From Sporocytophaga myxococcoides (lineage in GTDB: Bacteria > Bacteroidota > Bacteroidia > Cytophagales > Cytophagaceae): a DNA stretch of 64,000 nt. Location of the stretch: contig NZ_BBLT01000002.1 in the NCBI RefSeq assembly GCF_000775915.1, positions 372,001 to 436,000 on the forward strand, given 5' to 3'. Below the pieces are notes generated by a model that was not told the origin of the DNA, searched no databases, and worked only from the letters and a program-made list of their open reading frames with translations. The translations under genes were made by a program, and so were the position numbers. Shown piece after piece: positions 9,581 through 18,882 of the stretch (position 1 is the first letter of the stretch; each line of letters begins with the position of its first letter).

Positions 9581-10204
9581 CTATTTACACCATGAATTAT
9601 AAAACTTGACAATCAGATCTATATCATTTTCACGATACTCTTTATTTTCTATCTTTTCTATGAGCTTTGGGCAATCGCTAAAATATTCAGGCATATCTTT
9701 TTTAAATCTTTTAATTTTTTTTAATTCAGAATTTTCTTTTTGAAGGATAAATCCCTCTGAACTATATGCAAATCCGCTACTCATAGTTCCCGTTACTGAA
9801 TTATATCCTCCGCCACCTCTCTGCGTATGGAAGTACTTAAACAACTTTAATCTACCATCGATTTCAAGTTTAAGAAATATATGAGACCCTCTTGATAAAG
9901 GTCTTCCTAAAAAGAGAGAATTTTCTCTGGATAACATCCTGACATTTTTAAACTCATATTTGAACCTTATTTCTTTTGCATCCTCAGGGCGGAGGACTTT
10001 TTTCTTTCCGGTAGAATCAATGTATTTGATTTTCTCTTGAAGGCTTTCATAATTGATATCTAGAGAAAAGTAACCAACCGGAATATCAAAAGTTACATCA
10101 ATGGTATCATTCTCAAAAAAGATTTTTCCTTTAACTTTTTCGGCAAGTAGCTTTGATGATAAAATCAATGAGAAAACAACTAATAATAATATCTTTTGGG
10201 TCAT
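9581..10204 (-). CDS. Secreted protein of unknown function
   Basis: 207 residues with a signal peptide (about 1-21, 'LLLVVFSLILSSKLLAE'). The mature part is rich in short beta-type segments ('VKGKIFFENDTIDVTFDIP') and ends in a Lys/Glu-rich helical region with two cysteines ('FSDCPK' and the C-terminal 'YNSWCK') that could form a disulfide. No lipobox and no T9SS tail. A similar C-terminal style is seen in uncharacterised Bacteroidota exported proteins. I cannot name the family. It stands alone, convergent with gcvP. Confidence 0.7.
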   Translation of the reverse strand: MTQKILLLVVFSLILSSKLLAEKVKGKIFFENDTIDVTFDIPVGYFSLDINYESLQEKIKYIDSTGKKKVLRPEDAKEIRFKYEFKNVRMLSRENSLFLGRPLSRGSHIFLKLEIDGRLKLFKYFHTQRGGGGYNSVTGTMSSGFAYSSEGFILQKENSELKKIKRFKKDMPEYFSDCPKLIEKIENKEYRENDIDLIVKFYNSWCK

Positions 10205-11044
10205 TATATTGTGGGCCTTGTGCCTTATTTAATTTTTAATTTGTTTGAAATGTAACGAAGTTACATTAGCGAAAAATCTTAATTCACTATGTATTAATTA
10301 TCGGAGACGTAATTGTTTAAGTCATTCTTACATGAGAAAAACAAATAAGGCTTTGAGAGTAAAAGGACTTCTCTCAAAAGATAAAACTTGATTTTATAAT
10401 AAGTTGTATTTGTAATCTGTTCCTTCAATCTTGTATGTAATATTGGTGAGGCATCTACATGAATGTCAATGTTTAAATGCCAGAGGAGATCTTGAACCAC
10501 TGTTCGCTCTTTTCTGATTTTAGTTTTCATCAACAGAAATTCCTCATGAGTAAAACATCAGTTTAATTTATTTTATTGAAATTAATAAAGGAGTATAAAA
10601 TAATAATGGTTATCCTCTTGCACGTAAGTCATTGAAAAATAGAATAAGAAATCTTGCTGTATGTTGAAATGTTATGACCATGCAAGTTTAATTAAATTGC
10701 CTGCATTTCAAATCTAAGGAGACCTGAGACAAATGTGCATGTGCATCAATCCAAGGTGGTAAATTTTTATTTGGATTTTCCAGAGATGATTTATTGGTAT
10801 GCTTTAAGAAGTAAGCTTTGATAACATGGTAAATACTTATCCATTGAGATTGGATAAAATTAAAAAAAATATGAACAATTGTAATTTTCCAAAGTTTTTT
10901 TGTTCATGGGTAATTTAATTTAAACTTTTCATAAAAATATTTATATTTTTGGTTTCCTGTTGCCCTACGTAATCTGAGTAGTTCAGGTTTCATGGGGTAG
11001 AATTTATTTGTTTTTTTAAACCGCATAAAAAACATAAAACAACA
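10205..11044. other. 840-bp AT-rich intergenic region
   Basis: No convincing gene seen. A 79-codon open frame (10294-10533, minus) has no recognisable domain and is left out. The right end holds the leader of the large CBM6 protein, with a possible -7 box at 10944-10951. Confidence 0.6.
10944..10951 (+). promoter_or_regulatory. Candidate -7 box for the CBM6-array gene
   Basis: TATTTTTG matches TAnnTTTG. It lies 93 bp upstream of the start codon, which would leave a leader of about 85 nt. No -33 TTG at the normal distance is visible, so support is partial. Confidence 0.35.
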
Positions 11045-14000
11045 ATGAAAAAAAAAGTTTTACTCTTTTTGTCACTTGCCATTCTGGGACAACCCTGGAA
11101 TGCAAGAAGCTCCACAGTATCAAAGGACGGGACATTTCTCTCGGTTAATCAAAGTTCAAATTCATCACCCACAGTTTCACTGATATCTCCTGCAGCCAAT
11201 GCGACATTTGCAGTAGGTCAATCTGTTACGATAACTGCAAACGCTTCGGATTCTGAGGAAGCTATCAGCAAAGTCGAGTTTTATCTTGGCTCTATTAAAA
11301 TCGGGGAAGATCTTTCCAGTCCATATAGCATTACATGGACAGATGTGCCTGCCGGAAGTTATGCCATTACTGCAAAAGCTTATAATCAAAGCGGAGCATC
11401 GGCAACTTCTTCAGAAGTGACATTTACGGTTGGTGACAGAGTTAATCTTTTACCTGTTGTTTCAATAGTAACTCCAACTGCCAATACTTCAATTGCTGAA
11501 GGAGAAACAATTGTTGTTTCAGTAAACGCTTCAGATCCAGATGGAAATATTGCAAAGGTTGAATTGTTTAATGGTTCCACAAAAATTGCAGAGAGAACAG
11601 CACTGCCTTATACTTTCAATTGGGCAGATGCAGTAGCCGGTACCTATACTATTACTGCAAAAGCTACGGATAATGAAGCTGCTGTATCTGTCTCTTCAAA
11701 CGTAACTATTACTGTTCATTCAGTAGCCCAAGGGATTCCGCCTGTAGTTAAGATTACTTCACCTTCTACAAATTCGACATTTCAGGAGGGAAAAGTGATC
11801 ACTATCAATGCAGATGCATCTGATTCTGATGGTACTATAACTAAAGTAGAATACTACAATGGTTCTGAGAAAATCGGTCAGGAACTGCTTGAGCCTTATT
11901 CTCTATTGTGGAACAATGCACCGGTTGGAACTCATTCTATAACTGTTAAGGCTATTGATAATTCAGGACTTTTCACTATTTCAGATCCGATTACTATTGT
12001 AGTGAATGAAAGAAATGCTTTAAAGGAGCCCTATCATGGCACTCCTGCTGAAATTCCAGGAAGAATAGAAGCTGAAGATTTTGACAAGGGCGGACTTAAT
12101 CTTGCATATTATGATGATACTCCTGATAACAAAGGTGGTCAGTATAGAAAAGAGGAATATGTAGACATCGAAAAATGTGCTGAAGGTGGCTACGACATCG
12201 GATTTATGGATATCGGAGAATGGCTGGATTATACTGTTGAAGTAAAAGAGACAGGTACATATGAACTTGGAGTGCGTGTAGGTTCACCGAATACAGGCAA
12301 GGTCCTTCATATAGAAATGGATGGCGTTGATATTTCCGGTCCTGTAACTGTTCCGAACACAGGTGACTGGCAGAAGTATGTAACTGTTAAGATTCCAAAT
12401 ATCGAGCTTACAGCAGGTATTCAGACAATGAAAATAGTAATGGATTCAGCAGAGTTTAATTTGAATTATGTTGAATTCAAAAAAATATCAGTGCCAAACC
12501 CAACAGTTTCTACTCCATATCATGGAAGCCCTGCAATCATCCCGGGCAAAATCGAAGCAGAAGACTATGATTTAGGAGGTTTGAATGTAGCCTACTATGA
12601 TGATACTCAGGATAACAAAGGCGGTGCATACAGAGACGATTTTGTAGACATTGAAAAATGTGCAGAAGGTGGCTATGACATTGGTTTTATGGATATCGGT
12701 GAGTGGTTAAATTACACAGTACAAGTAGATTCATCAGGTACTTATGAACTGGGATTGCGTGTAGGTTCACCGAATACAGGCAAGGTCCTTCATATAGAAA
12801 TGGATGGCGTTGATATTTCCGGTCCTGTAACTGTTCCGAACACAGGTGACTGGCAGAAGTATGCAACGGTTAAGATTCCAAACATCCAGCTTACAGCTGG
12901 TGTGAAGATCATGAAAATAGCCATGGATTCAGCAGAGTTTAATTTGAATTATGTTGAGTTCAAGAAAGTATCAGCACCAAACCCGACAGTTTCTACTCCA
13001 TATCATGGAAGCCCTGCGATCATTCCGGGCAGAATCGAAGCAGAAGACTATGATTTAGGAGGTTTGAATGTAGCCTACTATGATGATACTCAGGATAACA
13101 AAGGCGGTGCATACAGAGACGATTTTGTAGACATTGAAAAATGTGCAGAAGATGGCTATGACATCGGTTTTATGGATATCGGTGAGTGGTTAAATTACAC
13201 AGTACAAGTAGATTCAACAGGTACTTATGAACTTGGAGTGCGTGTAGGTTCACCGAATACAGGCAAGGTCCTTCATATAGAGATGGATGGCTTAGATATT
13301 TCTGGTCCTGTAACTGTTCCGAACACAGGTGACTGGCAGAAGTATGCAACGGTTAAGATTCCAAACATCCAGCTTACAGCTGGTGTGAAGATCATGAAAA
13401 TAGTCATGGATTCAGCAGAGTTTAATTTGAATTATGTTGAGTTCAAGAAAGTATCAGCACCAAACCCAACAGTTTCTACTCCATATCATGGAAGCCCTGC
13501 GATCATTCCGGGCAGAATCGAAGCAGAAGATTATGACCTTGGTGGCTTGGATATCGCCTACTATGATGATACCCAGGATAACAAAGGCGGAGAATACAGA
13601 GCCGATTTTGTAGACATCGAAAAATGTGCAGAAGGTGGCTATGACATCGGTTTTATGGATATCGGTGAGTGGTTAAATTACACAGTACAAGTAGATTCAA
13701 CAGGTACATATGAACTTGGAGTGCGTGTAGGTTCACCGAATACAGGCAAGGTCCTTCATATAGAGATGGATGGCTTAGATATTTCTGGTCCGGTAACTAT
13801 ACCGAACACAGGTGACTGGCAGAAGTATGAAACCGTTATAATTCCGAACATCCAGCTTACAGCAGGTGTTAAGATCATGAAAATCGTCATGGATTCAGCA
13901 GAGTTTAATTTGAATTATGTTGAGTTCAAGAGAGTATCAACTCATCCGATAGTTTCTACTCCATACCATGGAATTCCGGCAGTTATCCCTGGCAGGATAG

Positions 14001-15673
14001 AAGCAGAAGACTATGATTTAGGAGGTTTGAATGTAGCCTACTATGACGACACTCAGGATAACAAAGGCGGTGCATACAGAGACGATTTTGTAGACATTGA
14101 AAAATGCGCAGAAGGTGGATATGATATCGGCTATATGGATATCGGTGAGTGGTTAAATTACACAGTACAAGTAGATTCAACAGGTACTTATGAACTTGGA
14201 GTACGTGTAGGTTCACCGAATACAGGCAAGGTCCTTCATATAGAAATGAATGGCGTTGATATTTCTGGCCCGGTAATAGTGCCAAACACAGGTGACTGGC
14301 AGAAGTATGCAACGGTTAAGATTCCAAATATCCAGCTAACAGCAGGTGTGCAGGTAATGAAAATAGTAATGGATTCAGCAGAGTTTAATTTGAATTATGT
14401 TGAATTCAAGAGCGTCTCAACACCAAACCCAACAGTTTCTACTCCATACCATGGCAGTCCTGCACTTATCCCAGGCAGAATAGAAGCAGAAGACTATGAT
14501 TTAGGAGGGTTGAATATAGCCTACTATGATGATACTCAGGACAACAAAGGCGGTGAATACAGAGACGATTTTGTAGACATTGAAAAATGTGCAGAAGGTG
14601 GATATGATATCGGCTTTATGGATATCGGTGAGTGGTTAAATTACACTGTGGAAGTAGCTTCAACAGGTACTTATGAACTTGGCGTGCGTGTAGGTTCTCC
14701 GAATACAGGCAAGGTCCTTCATATAGAAATGAATGGCGTTGATATTTCTGGACCGGTAATAGTTCCGAACACAGGCGACTGGCAGAAGTATGCAACGGTT
14801 AAGATTCCAAACATCCAGCTAACAGCAGGTGTGCAGATCATGAAAATAGTAATGGATTCAGCAGAGTTTAATCTGAATTATGTTGAGTTTATTCCTGTAA
14901 AGAAACCTTCAGATTCAACAGGAACAGAATGTCAGCTTACAGCAACTCCAGACGCTTCAAAATTTGTAGTAAGAAATTCCTTTGCAGATCAGTATAGCGG
15001 AGCAGGTTTAAGTAATGTTGATGGTGCACTTCAAATAACTCAGAGAGCATGGGGGCAATCGTACCTTTATGTGATTGAAAGTGGAAGAAAATATTCTGTA
15101 GAAGCAGGAAAAGCGTATACCATTTCATTTGACTTTAAAGATAATGGATCAAATAAAGTTGCTTCTATAGAAACTGGATTCGGTAAATCTATTGAGTGGA
15201 ATGGTCCGGTAAATGCTCAGCCTTTAACTTCAATTACAGGTACGTTTAACTCTGCTGATTTTGAAAAGCAGTCAGTAACTTTTAACGCACTTTCTACAGG
15301 AAGCTATTACTTAGTTGTGAAGCTAAACTGGACAGGTCAGCCTAATGCTAAAACAACTAATTTCATCAAAAATATTTCTGTTTGTGAAGAAATTGCAATG
15401 CCTTCTGCAGCAGTAGCAGCGAATCAGGAAATGACTATTGCAGGTCCGAATCCATTTAATGATGAAACACTGGTATATATCCCGTTCGCAGGAAGCGGCA
15501 ATGCTGAAGCTAATGTAAATATCACAGATGTATATGGAAAACCTGTGACTTCTTATTCTACTCCGTTTGAAGGGCAGTTGCTTCCAATAGGAAAAGGACT
15601 TGCTGTTGGAATTTATATTGTTACTGTTTTTTACGAAGGTCAGGTTTACACAACCAGAGTTATAAAGAATTAG
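11045..15673 (+). CDS. Secreted Ig-like / six-CBM6 repeat protein with T9SS sorting domain
   Basis: 1542 residues with a signal peptide (~1-22). Three Ig-like domains of ~90 residues (about 40-130, 135-225, 231-322) each begin with a 'PxVxIxSPxxNxxF' pattern. Six CBM6-like modules of ~161 residues start at 329, 491, 652, 813, 973 and 1134, each with 'IEAEDYD', 'MDIGEWLNYTV', 'GSPNTGKVLHIEMDG', 'VPNTGDWQKY' and 'FNLNYVEF'. A further jelly-roll-like carbohydrate-binding-type domain (~1290-1450) and a type A T9SS tail ('GPNPFNDETLVYIPF...GIYIVTVFYEGQVYTTRVIKN') complete it. CBM6 modules bind beta-glucans, xylan or related sugars. No hydrolase domain is visible, so it probably acts as a surface adhesin or polysaccharide scaffold. 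Modules 2-6 are nearly identical even in DNA, which suggests recent duplication or gene conversion. Confidence 0.9.
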   Translation: MKKKVLLFLSLAILGQPWNARSSTVSKDGTFLSVNQSSNSSPTVSLISPAANATFAVGQSVTITANASDSEEAISKVEFYLGSIKIGEDLSSPYSITWTDVPAGSYAITAKAYNQSGASATSSEVTFTVGDRVNLLPVVSIVTPTANTSIAEGETIVVSVNASDPDGNIAKVELFNGSTKIAERTALPYTFNWADAVAGTYTITAKATDNEAAVSVSSNVTITVHSVAQGIPPVVKITSPSTNSTFQEGKVITINADASDSDGTITKVEYYNGSEKIGQELLEPYSLLWNNAPVGTHSITVKAIDNSGLFTISDPITIVVNERNALKEPYHGTPAEIPGRIEAEDFDKGGLNLAYYDDTPDNKGGQYRKEEYVDIEKCAEGGYDIGFMDIGEWLDYTVEVKETGTYELGVRVGSPNTGKVLHIEMDGVDISGPVTVPNTGDWQKYVTVKIPNIELTAGIQTMKIVMDSAEFNLNYVEFKKISVPNPTVSTPYHGSPAIIPGKIEAEDYDLGGLNVAYYDDTQDNKGGAYRDDFVDIEKCAEGGYDIGFMDIGEWLNYTVQVDSSGTYELGLRVGSPNTGKVLHIEMDGVDISGPVTVPNTGDWQKYATVKIPNIQLTAGVKIMKIAMDSAEFNLNYVEFKKVSAPNPTVSTPYHGSPAIIPGRIEAEDYDLGGLNVAYYDDTQDNKGGAYRDDFVDIEKCAEDGYDIGFMDIGEWLNYTVQVDSTGTYELGVRVGSPNTGKVLHIEMDGLDISGPVTVPNTGDWQKYATVKIPNIQLTAGVKIMKIVMDSAEFNLNYVEFKKVSAPNPTVSTPYHGSPAIIPGRIEAEDYDLGGLDIAYYDDTQDNKGGEYRADFVDIEKCAEGGYDIGFMDIGEWLNYTVQVDSTGTYELGVRVGSPNTGKVLHIEMDGLDISGPVTIPNTGDWQKYETVIIPNIQLTAGVKIMKIVMDSAEFNLNYVEFKRVSTHPIVSTPYHGIPAVIPGRIEAEDYDLGGLNVAYYDDTQDNKGGAYRDDFVDIEKCAEGGYDIGYMDIGEWLNYTVQVDSTGTYELGVRVGSPNTGKVLHIEMNGVDISGPVIVPNTGDWQKYATVKIPNIQLTAGVQVMKIVMDSAEFNLNYVEFKSVSTPNPTVSTPYHGSPALIPGRIEAEDYDLGGLNIAYYDDTQDNKGGEYRDDFVDIEKCAEGGYDIGFMDIGEWLNYTVEVASTGTYELGVRVGSPNTGKVLHIEMNGVDISGPVIVPNTGDWQKYATVKIPNIQLTAGVQIMKIVMDSAEFNLNYVEFIPVKKPSDSTGTECQLTATPDASKFVVRNSFADQYSGAGLSNVDGALQITQRAWGQSYLYVIESGRKYSVEAGKAYTISFDFKDNGSNKVASIETGFGKSIEWNGPVNAQPLTSITGTFNSADFEKQSVTFNALSTGSYYLVVKLNWTGQPNAKTTNFIKNISVCEEIAMPSAAVAANQEMTIAGPNPFNDETLVYIPFAGSGNAEANVNITDVYGKPVTSYSTPFEGQLLPIGKGLAVGIYIVTVFYEGQVYTTRVIKN
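12029..14900 (+). repeat. Six in-frame 483-bp CBM6 repeats
   Basis: Modules begin at 12029, 12515, 12998, 13481, 13961 and 14444. Four of the five spacings are 480-483 bp; the first is 486. Long blocks, for example the stretch around 'ggttcaccgaatacaggcaa', recur unchanged in modules 1-5, with one base changed in module 6. The first module is the most diverged in its N-terminal third. The array is a likely site of length change by recombination and of assembly collapse. Confidence 0.92.
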
Positions 15674-15717
15674 TAATGAAATTATAAGTTCACTTTAGTT
15701 AAGTTTTATAAGGAACC

Positions 15718-15753
15718 AAAAAGGGGCTGCCGGAAAAAGGCTAGCCCCTTTTT
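15718..15753 (+). terminator. Intrinsic terminator after the CBM6-array gene
   Basis: Stem AAAAAGGGGCT / AGCCCCTTTTT with a 14-nt loop followed by T residues, 45 bp after the stop codon at 15673. Confidence 0.88.
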
Positions 15754-15846
15754 GCATTTAGGTTGTGTCTTCTTTTATAGAACCCTCTCTCCAGAACCTA
15801 TTGAAGAACACTGAGGTTTTGATAGGAGAAATAAAAAGCAAAGTAT

Positions 15847-16278
15847 ATGATAGATCAGATTTTAAAGATCGCCAAAGACAATTTGGGACCAGTTCTTCAG
15901 CAAAAAGAACAACTGAATTCACAGCAGATCGATAAAACTATGGAAGTAGCTGGAGAATCTTTTAATGGAGGTTTAAAAAGTATGGCCTCTTCAGGAAATG
16001 TTAATCAACTCTTGAACTTATTTAACGGTAAAAGTGATCCGGAAGGGAAGCAGAATTTCTCTAATTCCATCATGAAGAAATTTGTTCCTTCATTAGCTTC
16101 CAAATTGGGCATTGATGAAGCCAAAGCTCAATCCATTGGAAATTCCGTAGTGCCATTTCTGTTGGATAAGTTTTCCACTGAAGGTGGACAGGCAAAAGAT
16201 AGTGGAGATTTACTGAAAAAGTTCGGAATAGGTGGAGTAGGTTCTATTACAGAAAAAATCGGAGGCTTTTTTAAATAA
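15847..16278 (+). CDS. Small cytosolic protein of unknown function (DUF937-like?)
   Basis: 143 residues, no signal peptide or membrane segment. Composition is helical and amphipathic: 'ILKIAKDNLGPVLQQKEQLNSQ', a Met/Ser-rich middle and a Gly-rich C-terminus ('LLKKFGIGGVGSITEKIGG'). The pattern resembles YidB/DUF937-type bacterial proteins, but I could not confirm a signature. It stands alone between terminators, convergent with lipA. Confidence 0.6.
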   Translation: MIDQILKIAKDNLGPVLQQKEQLNSQQIDKTMEVAGESFNGGLKSMASSGNVNQLLNLFNGKSDPEGKQNFSNSIMKKFVPSLASKLGIDEAKAQSIGNSVVPFLLDKFSTEGGQAKDSGDLLKKFGIGGVGSITEKIGGFFK

Positions 16279-16306
16279 GAAGAGCTATTTTCAGGGATCT
16301 AAAGGA

Positions 16307-16352
16307 AAATGAATGTTGATTTGCAAATTTAAAAGCAAAGCAACATTCATTT
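16307..16352. terminator. Bidirectional hairpin between convergent genes
   Basis: 12-bp perfect arms AAATGAATGTTG / CAACATTCATTT. The loop can extend the stem with TGC...GCA. It sits between the plus-strand gene ending at 16278 and lipA ending at 16363. Confidence 0.7.
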
Positions 16353-16362
16353 AAAACAATCA

Positions 16363-17235
16363 TCAGATATGTCTTTCTGCATGATAAGACGATCTTACCA
16401 ATGGTCCGGATTCAACATAATTAAATCCTTTTTGAAGACCTACTTCTTTATATTTTTTGAATTGATCGGGATGAATGAAGTTCACTACACCCAGGTGCAT
16501 CTTGGTAGGCTGAAGATATTGACCCAATGTTAACACATCCAGTCCATGAGCAAGAAGATCATCCATTGCCTCGTAAACCTCTTTTTCAGTTTCACCTAAT
16601 CCCAGCATGATCCCGGATTTGGTTCTTTTTCCGAAGTTCTTTATTCTTTGAATCTGTTCTAGGCTTCTTTCATATTTGGCTTGGGGTCTTACAAGTCTGT
16701 AAAGCCTCTTTACAGTTTCCATGTTATGCGATACGACTTCCTGACCTGCACTGATCATTCTTTCCAATGCATCCCAGTTTCCTTTCACGTCCGGAATAAG
16801 TGTTTCAATGGTTGTCTGAGGAGAAACTTCTTTGATGGCTCTTACTGTCTGATACCAGACCTCAGCTCCGCGATCTTTAAGCTCATCTCTGTTAACTGAT
16901 GTGATCACACAATGCTTTACAGTCATCAGTTTAACTGCTTCTGCAACCCTTCTTGGCTCATCGGTGTCATATTCGGTAGGTCTTCCTGTTGCTACGGCAC
17001 AGAAAGAACAACTTCTGGTACAAACATTACCAAGGATCATAAACGTGGCCGTTCCTGCCCCCCAGCATTCGCCCATATTCGGGCAATTCCCACTCTGACA
17101 GATTGTATGAAGTTTATGATCATCAACAAGCTGTCTTACTTTTGCATACTCTTTTCCAACAGGAAGCTTTACCCTTAACCAATCAGGTTTGCTTTTTCTC
17201 GTTGTTTCTGAGTTGTTTACAACTTCTTCGGCCAT
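16363..17235 (-). CDS. lipA: Lipoyl synthase
   Basis: 290-residue radical SAM enzyme that inserts two sulfurs into protein-bound octanoate to make lipoyl groups. The auxiliary cluster motif is Cys46-x4-Cys51-x5-Cys57 ('[12 protein letters not shown]'), the radical SAM motif is Cys72-x3-Cys76-x2-Cys79 ('CTRSCSFC'), and the C-terminal 'RSSY' (281-284) coordinates the auxiliary cluster. All expected ligands are present and length is normal. Its likely clients encoded near here are the glycine cleavage system (gcvP in this window) and the ketoacid dehydrogenase served by the E1 protein at 20350-22329. No lipB is adjacent. Confidence 0.96.
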   Translation of the reverse strand: MAEEVVNNSETTRKSKPDWLRVKLPVGKEYAKVRQLVDDHKLHTICQSGNCPNMGECWGAGTATFMILGNVCTRSCSFCAVATGRPTEYDTDEPRRVAEAVKLMTVKHCVITSVNRDELKDRGAEVWYQTVRAIKEVSPQTTIETLIPDVKGNWDALERMISAGQEVVSHNMETVKRLYRLVRPQAKYERSLEQIQRIKNFGKRTKSGIMLGLGETEKEVYEAMDDLLAHGLDVLTLGQYLQPTKMHLGVVNFIHPDQFKKYKEVGLQKGFNYVESGPLVRSSYHAERHI

Positions 17236-17346
17236 TCTATTACTATTTGAAATTTACGAAAAATAAGAAAGATTTTGACCAAATCCTAAGCGCGGACCGG
17301 CTTCTCCCTAACAATGCAGATAATCAATTAATTTGGAAAAAGGAAA

Positions 17347-18081
17347 TTATTTCCTTCTTCCGTAAAATATTGTCACGTATAATGAGGTAAAAACAGATTT
17401 ATTTTGATAGGAGTGATTGATGTCGTCAAGGATTATCATTTTCTGAGGATAAGCCTCTATTAAAGTTCCTATTTCAAGGCCGGATACATTGCTGGTAAAA
17501 CTTCCGAATTCAAAGCTGATCCCTGCTTTCACATTCAATCCCGGAACTATTTTCATTTGATCAAACCCTGAGAAGATTCCACCTGTGCCCAGAATTTTAT
17601 TAGTATTTGTATGCTTCTCAGGGTCATAGGGCTCTATCGCAGTGTATGAATCATAATCATACTCAATGGTATATGGCTTAAGGATCCCAAGCGTAAGGCC
17701 TCCTGAGAAAACTGCGTCAACCTGCACACCTTCTTCAGGGGCTTTATGGAATAAAATTATAGTTCTGCCATATTGTAATCTCACCGGAAAAAGATAATTT
17801 TTCTTTTGCTGTACATAAGGACTACCATTCGAACTTGCATATTTAGCCTCTTTCGGATGTTTTACATTTACAATTTCTACACCGAATGTTTCGTAAATAT
17901 TGTTCTTTTTTAATCTCGAAAATTTTCCGTTTAATCCACCTATAAATCCGGCATTGGTATTAAAATTCAAGCCTATAAGAAATTCCCTTTTATAGGGTGG
18001 TTCCAGCACCTGAGCCTTTGTTTCTGAAAGACTAATAGAAACAAGCATTAGGATATAAAAAACTACCTTTATAAATTTCAT
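17347..18081 (-). CDS. Putative outer-membrane beta-barrel protein
   Basis: 244 residues with a signal peptide ending 'SETKAQ' (about 1-23). The mature chain alternates polar and hydrophobic residues with many Gly/Tyr/Phe ('EFLIGLNFNTNAGFIGGLNGKF', 'YLFPVRLQYGRTI', 'VKAGISFEFGSF') and ends in 'SLYVTIFYGRRK', as in small outer-membrane barrels. No catalytic motif. Function unknown. It is transcribed in the same direction as lipA but with a gap of about 110 bp, and divergently from the OsmC gene. Confidence 0.68.
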   Translation of the reverse strand: MKFIKVVFYILMLVSISLSETKAQVLEPPYKREFLIGLNFNTNAGFIGGLNGKFSRLKKNNIYETFGVEIVNVKHPKEAKYASSNGSPYVQQKKNYLFPVRLQYGRTIILFHKAPEEGVQVDAVFSGGLTLGILKPYTIEYDYDSYTAIEPYDPEKHTNTNKILGTGGIFSGFDQMKIVPGLNVKAGISFEFGSFTSNVSGLEIGTLIEAYPQKMIILDDINHSYQNKSVFTSLYVTIFYGRRK

Positions 18082-18134
18082 TTTAATTAATTTTCTAATT
18101 TTAAACTTAACTTAAAAATCAAGTTTTTGGTCTG

Positions 18135-18542
18135 ATGTTTTCAATAAAAAATAAATATCTGGGAGATTTGAGAACCGAAGCGGTTCATCTGAAGTCTGGT
18201 AATACAATTATTACTGATGCTCCTCTTGACAATAACGGAAAAGGGGAGGCTTTTTCACCCACAGATTTGGTTTCTGCTGCGCTTTGCAGTTGCATGATGA
18301 CTATCATGGGAATTACTGCAAGAAAGGAAAACCAGCTAATTGACGGAGTGGAAGCGGAGGTAACCAAGGTTATGACTGCTAATCCGAGAAAGATTTCCGA
18401 AATTCATGTAAACTTTACTTTCCCTGCCGGCTTAAGCCTGAGCGAAGAATTCAGAAAGAAACTTGAACACGCCGCCCATACCTGCCCGGTTGCATTAAGC
18501 TTAGATCCTGCTATTAAACAGATAGTTACTTTCAATTACTAA
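18135..18542 (+). CDS. OsmC/Ohr-family peroxide-detoxifying protein
   Basis: 135 residues of the OsmC/YhfA type, thiol-dependent reductases of organic hydroperoxides. Conserved pieces are 'SPTDLVSAALCSCMMTIMG', with the reactive-Cys position at 51 or 53, and 'HAAHTCPVALSL' with the partner Cys117. Length and motif spacing fit the family. The stop overlaps the convergent ytxJ stop by 4 bases. Neighbourhood with a bacillithiol-pathway protein suggests a shared thiol-redox context, which is inference. Confidence 0.88.
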   Translation: MFSIKNKYLGDLRTEAVHLKSGNTIITDAPLDNNGKGEAFSPTDLVSAALCSCMMTIMGITARKENQLIDGVEAEVTKVMTANPRKISEIHVNFTFPAGLSLSEEFRKKLEHAAHTCPVALSLDPAIKQIVTFNY

Positions 18543-18880
18543 GCCGAAAGCTGTTTTTTAATTTCCTCGTAATTTATTCCCATATGTGAGGCATGATAAA
18601 CACAATTGCCATTTTTAATAATTAACAGTTGCGGTGATTCATGCCTTACTTTAAATACATCTTCAATTTTATTAGAAATGTTTCTAAAGGATAACAAGTC
18701 GAGATAAAAAGGTTTAATCCCGTTTACTTCCTCTGGTTTCCAGGATCTTTCAAGGCGATTCAAAGCTGTTGAGCTTATTGAACATCTGGTACTATGCTTG
18801 AAAATTACCACAGGTTCCCCGGAGGATAAATCCTTAATATGGTTTAGTTGCTGCTCTTCTTTTAACTCCTGCCATTCCAT
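18539..18880 (-). CDS. ytxJ: Bacillithiol-system monothiol protein YtxJ
   Basis: 113 residues with a thioredoxin-like fold, used in bacillithiol-dependent redox reactions (de-bacillithiolation is proposed for the family). The reactive cysteine is in 'FKHSTRCSIS' (Cys33) and the cis-Pro loop is 'ESPQLL' (81-85), both typical of YtxJ/DUF2847. The ATG at 18880 (Met-Glu-Trp) is preferred over a TTG 12 bases upstream because it starts 2 bases after the stop of the preceding gene, a coupled arrangement. BshC, which makes bacillithiol, is encoded at 42153-43712, so the thiol is very likely present in this organism. Confidence 0.87.
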   Translation of the reverse strand: MEWQELKEEQQLNHIKDLSSGEPVVIFKHSTRCSISSTALNRLERSWKPEEVNGIKPFYLDLLSFRNISNKIEDVFKVRHESPQLLIIKNGNCVYHASHMGINYEEIKKQLSA

Positions 18881-18882
18881 AA

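Noticed and set aside
10294-10533. 79-codon open frame on the minus strand
   Set aside because: No recognisable domain, no coding-like composition and AT-rich surroundings; most likely chance.
13983-14312. Minus-strand 109-codon frame inside the CBM6 array
   Set aside because: Arises from the reverse complement of the repeat; no protein-like features.
12029-14900. CRISPR array or mobile repeat
   Set aside because: The repeats are in frame, 483 bp long and code for a CBM6-like domain; they are protein modules.
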